From assembly GCF_003259895.1 (NCBI RefSeq), contig NZ_QLME01000016.1:1-64000 (forward strand): a stretch of 64,000 nucleotides of DNA, given 5' to 3'. Each line of letters starts with the position of its first letter. Positions within the stretch are counted from its first letter, which is position 1. Shown in pieces: positions 27,461 through 36,835 of this stretch. The translations under genes and the position numbers were made by a program. The stretch comes from Halanaerobium saccharolyticum. GTDB lineage: Bacteria; Bacillota; Halanaerobiia; Halanaerobiales; Halanaerobiaceae. The notes under the pieces are model-generated. The model saw only the letters and a list, made by a program, of their open reading frames with translations. It was not told the DNA's origin and did not search any database.

Positions 27461-28384
27461 TTAAATTAATCTTTCTTCTCCCATCATCTTTGCTATTTTA
27501 TTGGCACTAAAAACCAGCACTACACTAACCAGACTTCTAAAAATACCTGCCGTTGTCGCAAAGGAGTAACGCATCATTTTCAGCCCGTAATCAAGCTCAA
27601 AGATTCTAAAGATCCTTGAATATTCAATTACACGTCCATTACTTAAAAGATATATCTGTTCAAATCCCATATTCATTAAACGGCCAACATTGATAATTAA
27701 TAAAATTATAATAACTGGTTTTAAGGCCGGTAAGGTAATATATCTTATTCTCTGTAATCTGCTGGCTCCATCAATAACTGCAGCTTCGTATAAGCTGGGA
27801 CTAATAGAAACTATGGAAGCTAGATAAAGTATTGCTCCAAATCCAACAGTTTTCCAAACATGTGAAGCACCAATAATCCCCCAGAAAAGTTCAGGCATCC
27901 CCATAAACATAATTGGAGAATCAATAATATTTAAACCCATTAGGACTTCATTAATAATACCACCATCTGTTGATAAAGCATTCATAACCAGGTTAGCTCC
28001 AACCACCCAGGAAATAAAATGTGGTAAATAAGATATTGTCTGAGTTAATTTTTTAAATTTAGTCCACCTAACTTCATTTAATGCTAAGGCAAGTATAATA
28101 GAAAAAAACATTCCTGATATAAGTTTAATTAAACTCATAGCAAGTGTGTTACGAAGTACATCATAAAATATTGGGTCTGTTAATAATAATCTAAAATTTT
28201 CTAAACCCACCCAGGTCTGATTAAAAAATGACTGTCCCGGCCAGTAATTTTGAAAGGCCATTAACCAACCCCATAATGGAATATATTTAAAAATAATAAC
28301 ATAAATTATAAATGGAAGTGACATCAAAACTAAAGCTTTTTGCTTCCAGAGTTTCTGCCAGAAAGTATTTTCACTTCTCTTCAC
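27461..28384 (-). CDS. lplB: Sugar ABC importer permease, LplB type (CUT1)
   Basis: MalF-like subunit, 307 residues, with EAA loop SLYEAAVIDGASRLQRIRYITLPALKP and the LplB-type opening KALVLMSLPFIIYVIIFKYIPLWGW. The start is GTG 28384 after AAGGAGG. It follows the binding-protein gene after a small hairpin. Confidence 0.92.
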   Translation of the reverse strand: MKRSENTFWQKLWKQKALVLMSLPFIIYVIIFKYIPLWGWLMAFQNYWPGQSFFNQTWVGLENFRLLLTDPIFYDVLRNTLAMSLIKLISGMFFSIILALALNEVRWTKFKKLTQTISYLPHFISWVVGANLVMNALSTDGGIINEVLMGLNIIDSPIMFMGMPELFWGIIGASHVWKTVGFGAILYLASIVSISPSLYEAAVIDGASRLQRIRYITLPALKPVIIILLIINVGRLMNMGFEQIYLLSNGRVIEYSRIFRIFELDYGLKMMRYSFATTAGIFRSLVSVVLVFSANKIAKMMGEERLI

Positions 28385-28481
28385 AAATTTTCCTCCTTAT
28401 TTCTCTTTTTTAATCATATACTTTTTTAATCATATAATTATAAAAATTACTTAAATCAAAAATAATCAAATTTTTATTTGA

Positions 28482-28507
28482 GGAGCAGAGGAAAAATCCT
28501 CTACCCC
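28482..28507. terminator. Intercistronic hairpin after the Lpl-type binding protein
   Basis: Core stem AGAGGA/TCCTCT with a four-A loop, extended by GG/CC pairs across two mismatches. It lies between the binding-protein stop (28533) and the lplB start. Weaker than the others but in the same place. Confidence 0.5.
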
Positions 28508-28532
28508 TATTATTATAATTAATGAATATTTT

Positions 28533-30152
28533 TTACCAGTTTTCCATTCTCCAGTCAATCTGTTTCTGGTATTCTTCAATCTGAGCATCCATTAAACCAT
28601 TGATCTGTTCAGTATAAGCATCCCAGTTAGTTTCAAACTTATCTGTTGAATCCATTACCAGAGTTGGAATATGCTGTACTAAAGCGTCAGTCATTCTTGT
28701 AGATTCGATCTGAGCTTCAGAGTTAGTTGGTAAGGTAATTGTCCAGAGTGGGAAGTATTTTCTGTCTTCAAATGGCTTATTATATAATCCTGTAAAGGAT
28801 TTAACACCATAAGCATCCATTACTTCTTTTTCTGCATCTGAACTATTAGCATAAATTGCACTTGGCTGTCTAATTGGCATATAACTGTTACCATTGGAGT
28901 CAAGTCCTGTTAAGCTTGGGAATGCATTATAGTAATAATGACGCCCAAACTCATCTCTAACCCAGGCAGGGTCCTGGAACATTGCCAGCTGTTCTTCAGT
29001 TCTGTAGAACATACCATCTTCATCAACTTGATAGTGTTCTCCTTCAATACCCCACTGCAGCAGGTGCTGTGTTTCTTCTTTAACAAGATAATCTAAATAT
29101 TTAATAGCAGCTACTGGATCTTCTGCATCAACTGTAATTCCCATACCCTGTGTAGTCTGAACATATGGTTTTTCTCTTACGTGTTCTTCTACAATTGGAT
29201 CATATGTTACAGGGAAAGGAATCATAATATTGTCAGGATGTTCATCAATTAAAACTTCCTGAGCCTGCTGGATCTGCCAGTACTGATTATGAGTACCTAA
29301 TACCCGGCCAGAACTCAACTTTTCTAAGTACTGATCAAAGTTAGATACAAAAGCTTCCTGATCCATTACACCTTTGTTGTACATTTCATTTAATTTACCA
29401 TAGTAATATTTTTCAACATTGCTGCCATAATATGGTCTTACAACATATTCTCCACCTTCTTTAACAGGTACAAATCCACCTTCATTTGGATAACCCATTA
29501 AGTGCATCGGACCATTAGTGGTAGCAAATCTTCTCCAGCTATCAAATAATGTTGTATAACCAATTGTATTTTGCTCATTATATTCAGGATTTTCATTTTG
29601 ATAATCCTCAATTAATTGGAAATACTGATCCATTGATTTAATTATTGGATAATCATTGGCCTCAAGAACTCTTTTACTGATAAAGAATCCTACTGCAGGA
29701 TATCTTCTTTCAGCAGGTTCAAAAGGAATAGCTAACTGAGGTAGATAATAAATGTGACCATCTTCCTTGGTAAGCGCATCCAAATGGTTTGCATAATATT
29801 TTTTGATGTTTGGTGCATGTTCTTCAATTAAATCTTCCAGAGGAATTAAAGCTCCTGCTTCCACAAATTTATCAGTGAAATGAGCTGCCACTAACATATC
29901 AGGATAATCCTGACTGGCAATCATTAAACCAACTTTTTGCTCTAAATCACCAACAAGATACTCTCTGTTAAGCTTGATACCTGTATCTTCCCGAATAATA
30001 TCACCAACAATTGATGAGCCAGAATAATCAGGTAAAGCAACAGAAATAAAAACATCTAATTCCTGTAAATCTTCATCCTGGGCTGCTGTTACAGCTGTAA
30101 AAGCTAAAGACAGAACCAACATTAAAATTAAAATACTAAAACCTTTTTTCAA
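28533..30152 (-). CDS. lplA: Sugar ABC importer binding protein, LplA type
   Basis: 539-residue extracellular binding protein with a signal peptide (about 1-24, ending AVTAAQ). The long SBP_bac_1 fold belongs to the LplA/YtcQ branch, which often takes complex oligosaccharides. It begins at TTG 30152 behind GGAGGG, and the sequence around this start is nearly the same as at the arabinose binding protein (62372). No lipobox cysteine is seen. It follows GH8 by 77 bases, so xylo-oligosaccharides are the likely ligand. Control would come from the LacI operators in front of GH8. Confidence 0.88.
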   Translation of the reverse strand: MKKGFSILILMLVLSLAFTAVTAAQDEDLQELDVFISVALPDYSGSSIVGDIIREDTGIKLNREYLVGDLEQKVGLMIASQDYPDMLVAAHFTDKFVEAGALIPLEDLIEEHAPNIKKYYANHLDALTKEDGHIYYLPQLAIPFEPAERRYPAVGFFISKRVLEANDYPIIKSMDQYFQLIEDYQNENPEYNEQNTIGYTTLFDSWRRFATTNGPMHLMGYPNEGGFVPVKEGGEYVVRPYYGSNVEKYYYGKLNEMYNKGVMDQEAFVSNFDQYLEKLSSGRVLGTHNQYWQIQQAQEVLIDEHPDNIMIPFPVTYDPIVEEHVREKPYVQTTQGMGITVDAEDPVAAIKYLDYLVKEETQHLLQWGIEGEHYQVDEDGMFYRTEEQLAMFQDPAWVRDEFGRHYYYNAFPSLTGLDSNGNSYMPIRQPSAIYANSSDAEKEVMDAYGVKSFTGLYNKPFEDRKYFPLWTITLPTNSEAQIESTRMTDALVQHIPTLVMDSTDKFETNWDAYTEQINGLMDAQIEEYQKQIDWRMENW

Positions 30153-30229
30153 AATAAACCCTCCTTATAATTTTGATGTAGATTTGATAAAATTAAACAA
30201 TTTTATCCGAAAATCAAGAATCATTTAAA

Positions 30230-31351
30230 CTAATAAATTCTAAACCTGCCGCTTAAAGCCAGTAAGGCAAATAGATATAAGAAATTATCATAATAGCGGC
30301 GTTCATCTTTTCTCAGCTCAGACTCCCAAAAATCATGAATAAATTTTTCTGTATATTTATTTTTTCCTGCTAAGGAAACTGCTGCATTAGCTGCTTTCAA
30401 ACCCAGATAATGGAGATATTCCGGCTTTTCTAAAGCTGTTCCATCTATAGAATATTTGGTAAATTCATTTTTATCATAAAAAAAGTTTTGCAGTTTAGAT
30501 GCTTCTTGCTGCTGCCAGGGGTCTTTATTAAACCATTCGGCATCCAGCCCAATATTAAAAGCAACTCGATAGGCATCACTAAAAAAGTTTCCATGACCTT
30601 CTTTAAAACGAGGACTGCCGTCATATTCTGCATATTCAGCTGCTAAACCGGTTTCTATATGACAGGATTTTTGCAAATATTCTCTGCTTGCTTCAGCTGC
30701 CTGCAGCCAGAATTCTTTATCCTCCTGCTTACCCCATCTGGCAAAAAGTTCATAAAAATGAGGTAAATGATAGGAAGGATCCGAAAACTCAACTTCTGGA
30801 ATGAATTTAATTAAATAATTATCTGGATTCCACATTGGATTACCAGGAGTATTTTCTCCCTTATGAACAACCTCATTCAGAATTTCCTTAGCCTGCTCTG
30901 AATAATTAAGAGGAGCTTTCTCATCACCCCAGCGGTTGGAAGCCAATAATAAGGCCATTGCAAAATACTCTTCTCCATCTGGAGCCGGTCCTTCAAAATT
31001 TTTATTACCATTCAAATCACAGGACCAGGCAAAATAACCTTTATATTTCCCCTCAGGCTGGTACATATATTCTTTTGTCCAGCGCCAGAGCCTATCAAAG
31101 ATATCTTTCCTGTCCATCTGAACAGCGGCCATCATCCCATAGGACATTCCTTCTGTTCGAACATCATCATTCCCTGTATCAGTAATATAAGCCATATTGT
31201 TTTCAGTTTCCTGATAAAATTTTAGATCAGCATTAGAAAATATTGCACTCCAGCATTGATTAATTTTTTCTTCAATCTCTTGATCGCTGTATCCAAATTC
31301 TTTTAACAAGTTATTATATTTTTTAGTATAAAAAGCTCCCTTATTACTCAA
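30230..31351 (-). CDS. GH8 reducing-end xylose-releasing exo-oligoxylanase, cytoplasmic
   Basis: Removes single xylose units from the reducing end of xylo-oligosaccharides of three or more units. 373 residues, no signal peptide. The (alpha/alpha)6 barrel shows the acid E67 in RTEGMSYGMM, an aspartate in AWSCDLNGNKN and the base D in FFSDAYRVAFN, matching the three key acids known in Bacillus halodurans Rex. The start is TTG 31351 after AAGGAGGAAG. Two LacI operators lie just upstream and a third perfect copy lies inside the gene (30644-30655). It is first in the operon with the Lpl-type importer. Confidence 0.9.
   Translation of the reverse strand: MSNKGAFYTKKYNNLLKEFGYSDQEIEEKINQCWSAIFSNADLKFYQETENNMAYITDTGNDDVRTEGMSYGMMAAVQMDRKDIFDRLWRWTKEYMYQPEGKYKGYFAWSCDLNGNKNFEGPAPDGEEYFAMALLLASNRWGDEKAPLNYSEQAKEILNEVVHKGENTPGNPMWNPDNYLIKFIPEVEFSDPSYHLPHFYELFARWGKQEDKEFWLQAAEASREYLQKSCHIETGLAAEYAEYDGSPRFKEGHGNFFSDAYRVAFNIGLDAEWFNKDPWQQQEASKLQNFFYDKNEFTKYSIDGTALEKPEYLHYLGLKAANAAVSLAGKNKYTEKFIHDFWESELRKDERRYYDNFLYLFALLALSGRFRIY
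30644..30655. promoter_or_regulatory. Intragenic LacI-type operator copy
   Basis: TAAACCGGTTTC inside the GH8 reading frame, about 700 bases downstream of the promoter operators. It could be an auxiliary site or chance: the codons read fine as protein (ETGLA). Confidence 0.4.
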
Positions 31352-31366
31352 ATAACTTCCTCCTTT

Positions 31367-31378
31367 GAAACCGGTTTA
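31367..31378. promoter_or_regulatory. LacI-type operator next to the GH8 ribosome binding site
   Basis: GAAACCGGTTTA directly before AAAGGAGG of GH8. It is the inner of two sites whose centres are 50 bases apart. Confidence 0.8.
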
Positions 31379-31416
31379 AAAATTGAAAATTAAAAAATTT
31401 AACACAATTTTTACTA

Positions 31417-31428
31417 TAAACCGGTTTA
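31417..31428. promoter_or_regulatory. LacI-type operator upstream of GH8
   Basis: TAAACCGGTTTA, a perfect 12-base palindrome, 66 bases from the GH8 start and 19 bases past the lacI stop. Confidence 0.8.
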
Positions 31429-31446
31429 AATAAATAAAAATTGAAA

Positions 31447-32442
31447 TTAAATTTCTTTACAGGTTTCCCCTTCTATTAATCTGGTTGGCAGAATAATAGG
31501 TGAAAATGATTTTTGGTTTATTATATTTAAAAGCAATTTAGATGCGGCCTGTCCCAATCCAATTTGATCCTGAGCAATAGTAGTTAAGTGATAATGTCTT
31601 CCAATCTCTATGCTGTCAAAACCAATAACTGAAAAATCTTCTGGAACACTTAAATCAGCCTCTCGAATTGCTTTTATAGCACCAATAGCAATTAAATCCT
31701 CAGCGAAAATCGCAGTCGGTTTTTCCTCAAGCCTGAGTATCTCTTTCATAGATTGATAACCTGTTTCCATGCTGTAATCTCCATCAAACATCCATTTTGA
31801 GTTATAGGGAAGATTTAAAGCCTTAACAGCCTGCTGAAAACCAACAAATCTATCAGTTGCTACTTTAAAACCATTGAGCCCTCTAATCATTGCTATTTTC
31901 TTGTGCCCTAAGTTATATAAGTATTCAACGGCTTTGCGGGCACCACCGGTATTATCAGAAGTAATATAAGAAGTATTTGAACCAACTAAGTCTAAATCAA
32001 CAAATACAGATGGGATCTCCGAATTTAACAGTCGATCAAATTGAGCAATATTAACTTTTCCATAACCCATCATAATTACTCCATCAACATTTCTGTTCTC
32101 ACATTTTTCTTTATAACTGTAATCAACCCATGATTCATCCCACTGTTTATTGGTAAAATATAAGAGATCATAACCCTTATCTCCCATAATATTTTCTATT
32201 CCTTCAAAAACTTCTCTAAAAAAGAAGTTATTTAATATTTGAGGACCAAAAATACCAATAGTGTGAGATTTTTTTGTTGATAGACTTCTGGCAACGGAAT
32301 TAGGCCAGTAATTATTTTCCTTCATTATTTTTAGAACTTTTTCTTTTGTATCATCACCAACTCCTTTGTAATTATTAATTACTTTAGAAACGGTTGATTT
32401 AGATACTTTCGCTTTTTTTGCAATGTCATTAATTGTAACCAT
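31447..32442 (-). CDS. LacI-family transcriptional regulator of xylo-oligosaccharide genes
   Basis: 331-residue repressor. The N-terminal helix-turn-helix TINDIAKKAKVSKSTVSKVINN (shown in part) and hinge WPNSVARSL are canonical. A periplasmic-binding-like sensor domain follows from about residue 60. Its own start is preceded by an operator copy at 32458-32469, and two copies follow it in front of GH8. Together with the two copies before oppA this defines a regulon of oligosaccharide uptake and intracellular xylanase genes. The effector is unknown; xylobiose or a related oligomer is a fair guess. Confidence 0.92.
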   Translation of the reverse strand: MVTINDIAKKAKVSKSTVSKVINNYKGVGDDTKEKVLKIMKENNYWPNSVARSLSTKKSHTIGIFGPQILNNFFFREVFEGIENIMGDKGYDLLYFTNKQWDESWVDYSYKEKCENRNVDGVIMMGYGKVNIAQFDRLLNSEIPSVFVDLDLVGSNTSYITSDNTGGARKAVEYLYNLGHKKIAMIRGLNGFKVATDRFVGFQQAVKALNLPYNSKWMFDGDYSMETGYQSMKEILRLEEKPTAIFAEDLIAIGAIKAIREADLSVPEDFSVIGFDSIEIGRHYHLTTIAQDQIGLGQAASKLLLNIINQKSFSPIILPTRLIEGETCKEI

Positions 32443-32457
32443 TTTATCACTTCCTTT

Positions 32458-32469
32458 GAAACCGGTTTA
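32458..32469. promoter_or_regulatory. LacI-type operator in front of lacI
   Basis: GAAACCGGTTTA adjacent to the AAGGAAG ribosome binding site of the regulator gene, pointing to autoregulation. Confidence 0.8.
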
Positions 32470-32579
32470 CTTAATTATACTAAAAAAACTCCAAAATTTC
32501 AAGAGGGAATAATAAAATATTTCAATATTATTTAAATTTTAATAATTTTAACTTTTATGAGGATTTTTAGATAATGAAA

Positions 32580-32602
32580 CTGGCGGCAAGTTTCACCGCC
32601 AG
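32580..32602 (-). terminator. Hairpin terminator after xylA
   Basis: Stem CTGGCGG/CCGCCAG with a 9-base loop, 30 bases after the xylA stop. The following T run on the minus strand is short. Confidence 0.65.
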
Positions 32603-32631
32603 CTCACCTATTAGCAGGTAAAATTTTATAT

Positions 32632-33951
32632 TTAATTATTTAAGATATACTGATTTAATCTTGCTTCTAGCATTTCCTGGCGTCCTGAATGATTTTCGAC
32701 TTCACCAAGTTCTAATGCATATTCAGCAAGTTCTTCCAGACCTACTTCTTGATTGACAATCTTCTTACCAATTCCGCTTTCATAGCTTGCATATCTTTCT
32801 GCTACAAATTCTTCTAGAACTCTATCTTCTAATAATTTATTAGCTATCTTTAATCCCTTAGCAAAAGCATCCATTCCAGCAATATGTCCGTAAAATAAAT
32901 CTTTCATTTTAAAGGAAGGTCGGCGTACCTTAGCATCAAAGTTTAGTCCACCTGTACCCAGACCATTATTTTTAAGAATCTCATACATTGCTAAAGTAGT
33001 TGTGTAAATATTTGTTGGGAACTGATCTGTATCCCAGCCCAGTAATAGATCTCCCTGATTAGCATCTACACTACCTAACATATCATTAATTCTGGCAAAA
33101 TGAAGCTCATGCTCAAATGTATGACCGGCTAAAGTAGCATGGTTTGCTTCCAGATTTATCTTAAAGTGATCAGCAAGATCATACTTTCTTAAGAAGGCAA
33201 TAACATTTGCTGCATCAAAGTCATACTGATGTTTTGTAGGCTCTTTTGGTTTAGGCTCAATTAATAATTGACCGTCAAAACCAATTTTTTCTTTATAATC
33301 TACAGCCATTTCCAGGAAGCGGGCCAGGTTATCCTGTTCTAAAGCCATGTTTGTATTTAAAAGAGTCTCATAACCTTCACGGCCGCCCCAGAATACATAG
33401 TTCTGACCGCCAAGTCTTTTGGTAACTTCCATAGCTTTTTTAACCTGAGCAGCTGCCATAGCAAATATATCTGCATTAGGTGAGGTAGAAGCTCCGTTCA
33501 TAAAACGAGGGTGGCTAAACATATTTGCTGTTCCCCAGAGCAGCTTAATTCCAGTCTCATCCATTTTACCTTCAATCAGATCAACAATAGTATCTAAATT
33601 TTTATAACTTTCTGCTACTGTTTTTCCTTCTGGGGCCACATCCCGATCGTGGAAACAGAAATAAGGAGCACCTAATTTCTCCATAAAAGTAAAGGCACCT
33701 TCAACTTTAGCCTTTGCTCTATCTAGAGGGTCTTTAATATCAGCCCAGGGATAATTTCTGGTCCCAGCACCAAAAGGATCCTCACCAGTATCAGCAAAAG
33801 TATGCCAGTAAGCAATTGAAAATCTTAAATGCTCTTCCATTGTTTTACCAGCAAGCTCTTCTTCTGGATTATAATATTTAAAAGCCATTGGATTATCTGA
33901 TTCCGGTCCTTCATATTTCACTTTCTTAAAATCTTTAAAAACATTTTTCAT
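32632..33951 (-). CDS. xylA: Xylose isomerase
   Basis: Converts D-xylose to D-xylulose. 439 residues, the class II length. Visible active-site segments: [11 protein letters not shown] (catalytic H), [12 protein letters not shown], the metal-binding [29 protein letters not shown] and the late LNFDAKVRR. The ATG at 33951 follows GGAGG. It has its own promoter carrying the shared TTAATTTAA module (34019-34082) and a terminator, so it is a single-gene unit behind xylFGH. No xylulokinase gene is adjacent, which is unusual for xylA loci. Confidence 0.97.
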   Translation of the reverse strand: MKNVFKDFKKVKYEGPESDNPMAFKYYNPEEELAGKTMEEHLRFSIAYWHTFADTGEDPFGAGTRNYPWADIKDPLDRAKAKVEGAFTFMEKLGAPYFCFHDRDVAPEGKTVAESYKNLDTIVDLIEGKMDETGIKLLWGTANMFSHPRFMNGASTSPNADIFAMAAAQVKKAMEVTKRLGGQNYVFWGGREGYETLLNTNMALEQDNLARFLEMAVDYKEKIGFDGQLLIEPKPKEPTKHQYDFDAANVIAFLRKYDLADHFKINLEANHATLAGHTFEHELHFARINDMLGSVDANQGDLLLGWDTDQFPTNIYTTTLAMYEILKNNGLGTGGLNFDAKVRRPSFKMKDLFYGHIAGMDAFAKGLKIANKLLEDRVLEEFVAERYASYESGIGKKIVNQEVGLEELAEYALELGEVENHSGRQEMLEARLNQYILNN

Positions 33952-34018
33952 AATTTGATTACCTCCATTTTGTAATAAATATAAGTTTGAGACATTAACA
34001 ACATTATTAATTCAAGTA

Positions 34019-34082
34019 TTAATTTAAGTGTTAAATTAACTCTCTGTTTATATTATTCAAGACTGAATTAAAATTTCCTGCA
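34019..34082 (-). promoter_or_regulatory. Shared promoter module, copy A (xylA)
   Basis: Read on the minus strand: TGCAGGA, 30 bases including CTTGAATA, AGAGAG, then the palindrome TTAATTTAA-CAC-TTAAATTAA (34019-34039). The same order and spacing recur before xylF, the malE-like gene and the dehydratase. TTGAAT may be a -35 box, with the palindrome covering the -10. Confidence 0.65.
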
Positions 34083-34108
34083 TTTATTTTAACTTTTTTA
34101 ATTATTTT

Positions 34109-35251
34109 TTAAGCGGCAGCATTTTTATTCTTAGTATACATATCTACCCAGACAGCTAAGATCAAAATTAAGCCTTTAATTATTGACTGCCAGAAATTTT
34201 GGACATTCATTAAACTCATACCATTATCAAGACTTGCCATTACAATAGCACCAACAACTGCCCCTCCAACTTTACCAATACCACCAGCAAGGCTGGCTCC
34301 ACCGATAACACAGGCTGCGATAGCATCAAGCTCTGCTCCATCACCTGCAGCAACAGAGGCAGCATTTAAACGAGAAGTAAGCAGAATCCCACCTATAGAA
34401 GCCATTAAACCATTGATCATAAAAACGACTAAAGTAATCTTTTTAAGATCAATACCTGATAGTTTTGCAGCATCTGCATTTCCACCAATGGCGTAAATAT
34501 GGCGGCCAAAAACTGTTTTACTGGTTATAAAGGAAAAGATCGCCAGAAAAATAGTTAAAATCATTAAAGGTACCGGTATACCACGATAAGAATTTAAAAC
34601 CAAAATAAAGACAACTAATAAGATAACAGATAGAGATATTTTTGCAATTTCCAATTTTAAAGGTAAAACATCAAAATCATATTTTAATTTGTCCTGTCTG
34701 GATTTCCACTGTACAAAAATTACTGCCAGGCCAGCCAGCACAGCAAAAATAACTCCAGTAGTATCCGCTAAATATCCTTTTCCTAAATAATAAAATATAT
34801 CACTCATCGGACCAATAGTAGTACCGCGAGTAATTCCGACTAATACTCCTCTAAAAATAAGAAGTCCACCAAGAGTTACAATAAAGGAAGGAACTTTTTG
34901 ATAGGCAACCCACCATCCATTCCAGAGACCTAAAATTAATCCTAATAATAAAGTAAGACCAATTGAAAAGACAGGATTCATACCCTGCCAGACATCCAAA
35001 ATCGCAATTACTCCTCCAGCAAGTCCAACCAGAGAACCAACAGATAAATCAATATGACCCATTATTATTACTAAAACCATTCCGATCGCCAGTACAGATG
35101 TAAAAACTGACTGTCGGAATAAATTAGATATATTTCTGGCACTTAAAAAGGAACCACCGGTTGTAAAAGAAAAAATAATCCAGATAGATACTAGAGCTAC
35201 TATCATCATATATGTTCTAAAATCAATTTTTAATTTGCTTTTTTCAGCCAT
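34109..35251 (-). CDS. xylH: Xylose ABC importer permease
   Basis: CUT2-family membrane subunit, 380 residues with ten or so hydrophobic spans. Motifs include MGHIDLSVGSLVGLAGG, the GGLLIFRG stretch and the long GAELDAIAACVIGGASLAGGIGKVGG motif typical of RbsC/XylH. Its ATG overlaps the end of xylG by eight bases, which suggests translational coupling. D-xylose is inferred from XylF likeness and the adjacent isomerase. Confidence 0.93.
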   Translation of the reverse strand: MAEKSKLKIDFRTYMMIVALVSIWIIFSFTTGGSFLSARNISNLFRQSVFTSVLAIGMVLVIIMGHIDLSVGSLVGLAGGVIAILDVWQGMNPVFSIGLTLLLGLILGLWNGWWVAYQKVPSFIVTLGGLLIFRGVLVGITRGTTIGPMSDIFYYLGKGYLADTTGVIFAVLAGLAVIFVQWKSRQDKLKYDFDVLPLKLEIAKISLSVILLVVFILVLNSYRGIPVPLMILTIFLAIFSFITSKTVFGRHIYAIGGNADAAKLSGIDLKKITLVVFMINGLMASIGGILLTSRLNAASVAAGDGAELDAIAACVIGGASLAGGIGKVGGAVVGAIVMASLDNGMSLMNVQNFWQSIIKGLILILAVWVDMYTKNKNAAA

Positions 35252-36773
35252 TCATTTCCCCTCCTGTAGCATAAACCATAATTTCTTCCTGTGAAATATC
35301 TTTTTTCCTATTATCAAATTCTTTTGTTATTTCTCCTTCATGCATTACTAAGATGCGGTCACTCATTCCTAAAACTTCTGGTAATTCTGAAGAAATCATA
35401 ATTATTCCCATGTCATTTTCAGCAAAACTATTCATTAATTCATAAATCTCCTGTTTGGCACCAACATCTATCCCTCTTGTGGGTTCATCCATAATTAAAA
35501 CTTCCGGTGTTTCCAGCAAGTTTTTAGCAAGAATTACTTTTTGCTGATTTCCTCCACTCAAATTAACAATTTTTGTATTTAAAGAAGCTGTTTTTACTCT
35601 TAATTTATCAACCATCTCAGAGGTTCTAACTATCTCTTCATTTTCATCAATCACAAAAAGATTTTTGAATTTCTCAAGAAATGAAATAGATATATTTTCC
35701 TTCACACTCATCGGAGGAATTATACCAAACCTTTTTCTATCTTCAGAAATCAAGGCTATCCCCTTTTCAAGGGCCTCTTTGGGAGATCTAATATCAACTT
35801 CATTTCCCTCTAGATAAATCTTACCCTGTTTACTACCAGGAAGATAACCAAATAAAGTGTTTGCAACTTCTGTGCGTCCAGCTCCAATTAAACCAAAAAT
35901 ACCTAATATTTCACCCTCGTGTAACTCAAAATTTATATTCTCCAGTATTTGCTGACCTTCATTATTATCTAAATTTAAATTTTCAACTCTTAAAATTTCC
36001 TTACCTGCTTTTTTGCTTTTATTTGGAAACATTTGCTCAATCGAACGCCCCACCATCATATTGACAACTTCACGTTCACTTAAATTAGATTTTTCATCTC
36101 CACCAATATATTGACCATCTCTTAAAACTGAGATATAATCCGCAATCTCAAAAACTTCTTTTAACTTATGAGAAATATAAATACAGGTAACTCCTTCATC
36201 CCTTAAATCACGCAAAATATCTATCAGTAGTTCAACTTCACTATCTGTTAAAGAAGCTGTTGGCTCATCTAAAATTAAGAGATTCGAATTTTTGTTAAGT
36301 GCTTTTGCAATCTCAATTAGCTGCTGTTTACCAACTCCCAGCTCGCCAACTTTTGTAGAAGGTTTTACCCCTTCCAATTTTAGCTTTTTTAACCAATTTC
36401 TAGTTTGAGAAAACATTTCATTCCAGTCCATATAGCCTTTATGAGATATTTCATTCCCCATAAAGATATTTTCCGCTACATTTAACTCTTCAAAAAGAGT
36501 TAATTCCTGATGAATAACTGCTATCCCATTTTTTTCGGCTTCATGAATATTTGCAAATTCTTTTTTTTCTCCATTTAATATTATTTCACCCTCATAACTA
36601 CCGGTAGGATAAACTCCACTCAATACTTTAATAAGCGTAGATTTGCCGGCTCCATTTTCTCCACAGAGAGCATGTATTTCATTTTCTCTCACTTTAAATG
36701 AAATTTCATCAAGAGCTCTAACTCCTGGAAAATCCTTGATTATTTTATTAGTTTCAAGTAATATTTCTGCCAA
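35244..36773 (-). CDS. xylG: Xylose ABC importer ATPase, tandem domains
   Basis: CUT2 ATPase of about 509 residues with two nucleotide-binding domains. The first has Walker A GENGAGKSTLIKVL and signature LGVGKQQLIEIAKAL; the second has a degenerate Walker A (GLIGAGRTEVANTL), signature LSGGNQQKVILAKNL and Walker B VLIMDEPTRGID. I prefer the TTG at 36773, eight bases after GAGGGGAG; a GTG at 36782 is in frame but touches the SD. It lies 54 bases after xylF, past a hairpin. Confidence 0.93.
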   Translation of the reverse strand: MAEILLETNKIIKDFPGVRALDEISFKVRENEIHALCGENGAGKSTLIKVLSGVYPTGSYEGEIILNGEKKEFANIHEAEKNGIAVIHQELTLFEELNVAENIFMGNEISHKGYMDWNEMFSQTRNWLKKLKLEGVKPSTKVGELGVGKQQLIEIAKALNKNSNLLILDEPTASLTDSEVELLIDILRDLRDEGVTCIYISHKLKEVFEIADYISVLRDGQYIGGDEKSNLSEREVVNMMVGRSIEQMFPNKSKKAGKEILRVENLNLDNNEGQQILENINFELHEGEILGIFGLIGAGRTEVANTLFGYLPGSKQGKIYLEGNEVDIRSPKEALEKGIALISEDRKRFGIIPPMSVKENISISFLEKFKNLFVIDENEEIVRTSEMVDKLRVKTASLNTKIVNLSGGNQQKVILAKNLLETPEVLIMDEPTRGIDVGAKQEIYELMNSFAENDMGIIMISSELPEVLGMSDRILVMHEGEITKEFDNRKKDISQEEIMVYATGGEMNG

Positions 36774-36798
36774 ATTATTCACTCCCCTCTAAAAGAGA

Positions 36799-36826
36799 TA
36801 AAAGAGGCAAATTAATGCCTCTTTTA
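36799..36826. terminator. Intercistronic hairpin after xylF
   Basis: Stem TAAAAGAGGCA and its complement with a 6-base loop, 10 bases after the xylF stop. Same placement as after the other binding-protein genes. Confidence 0.75.
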
Positions 36827-36835
36827 TTGTTGTTT

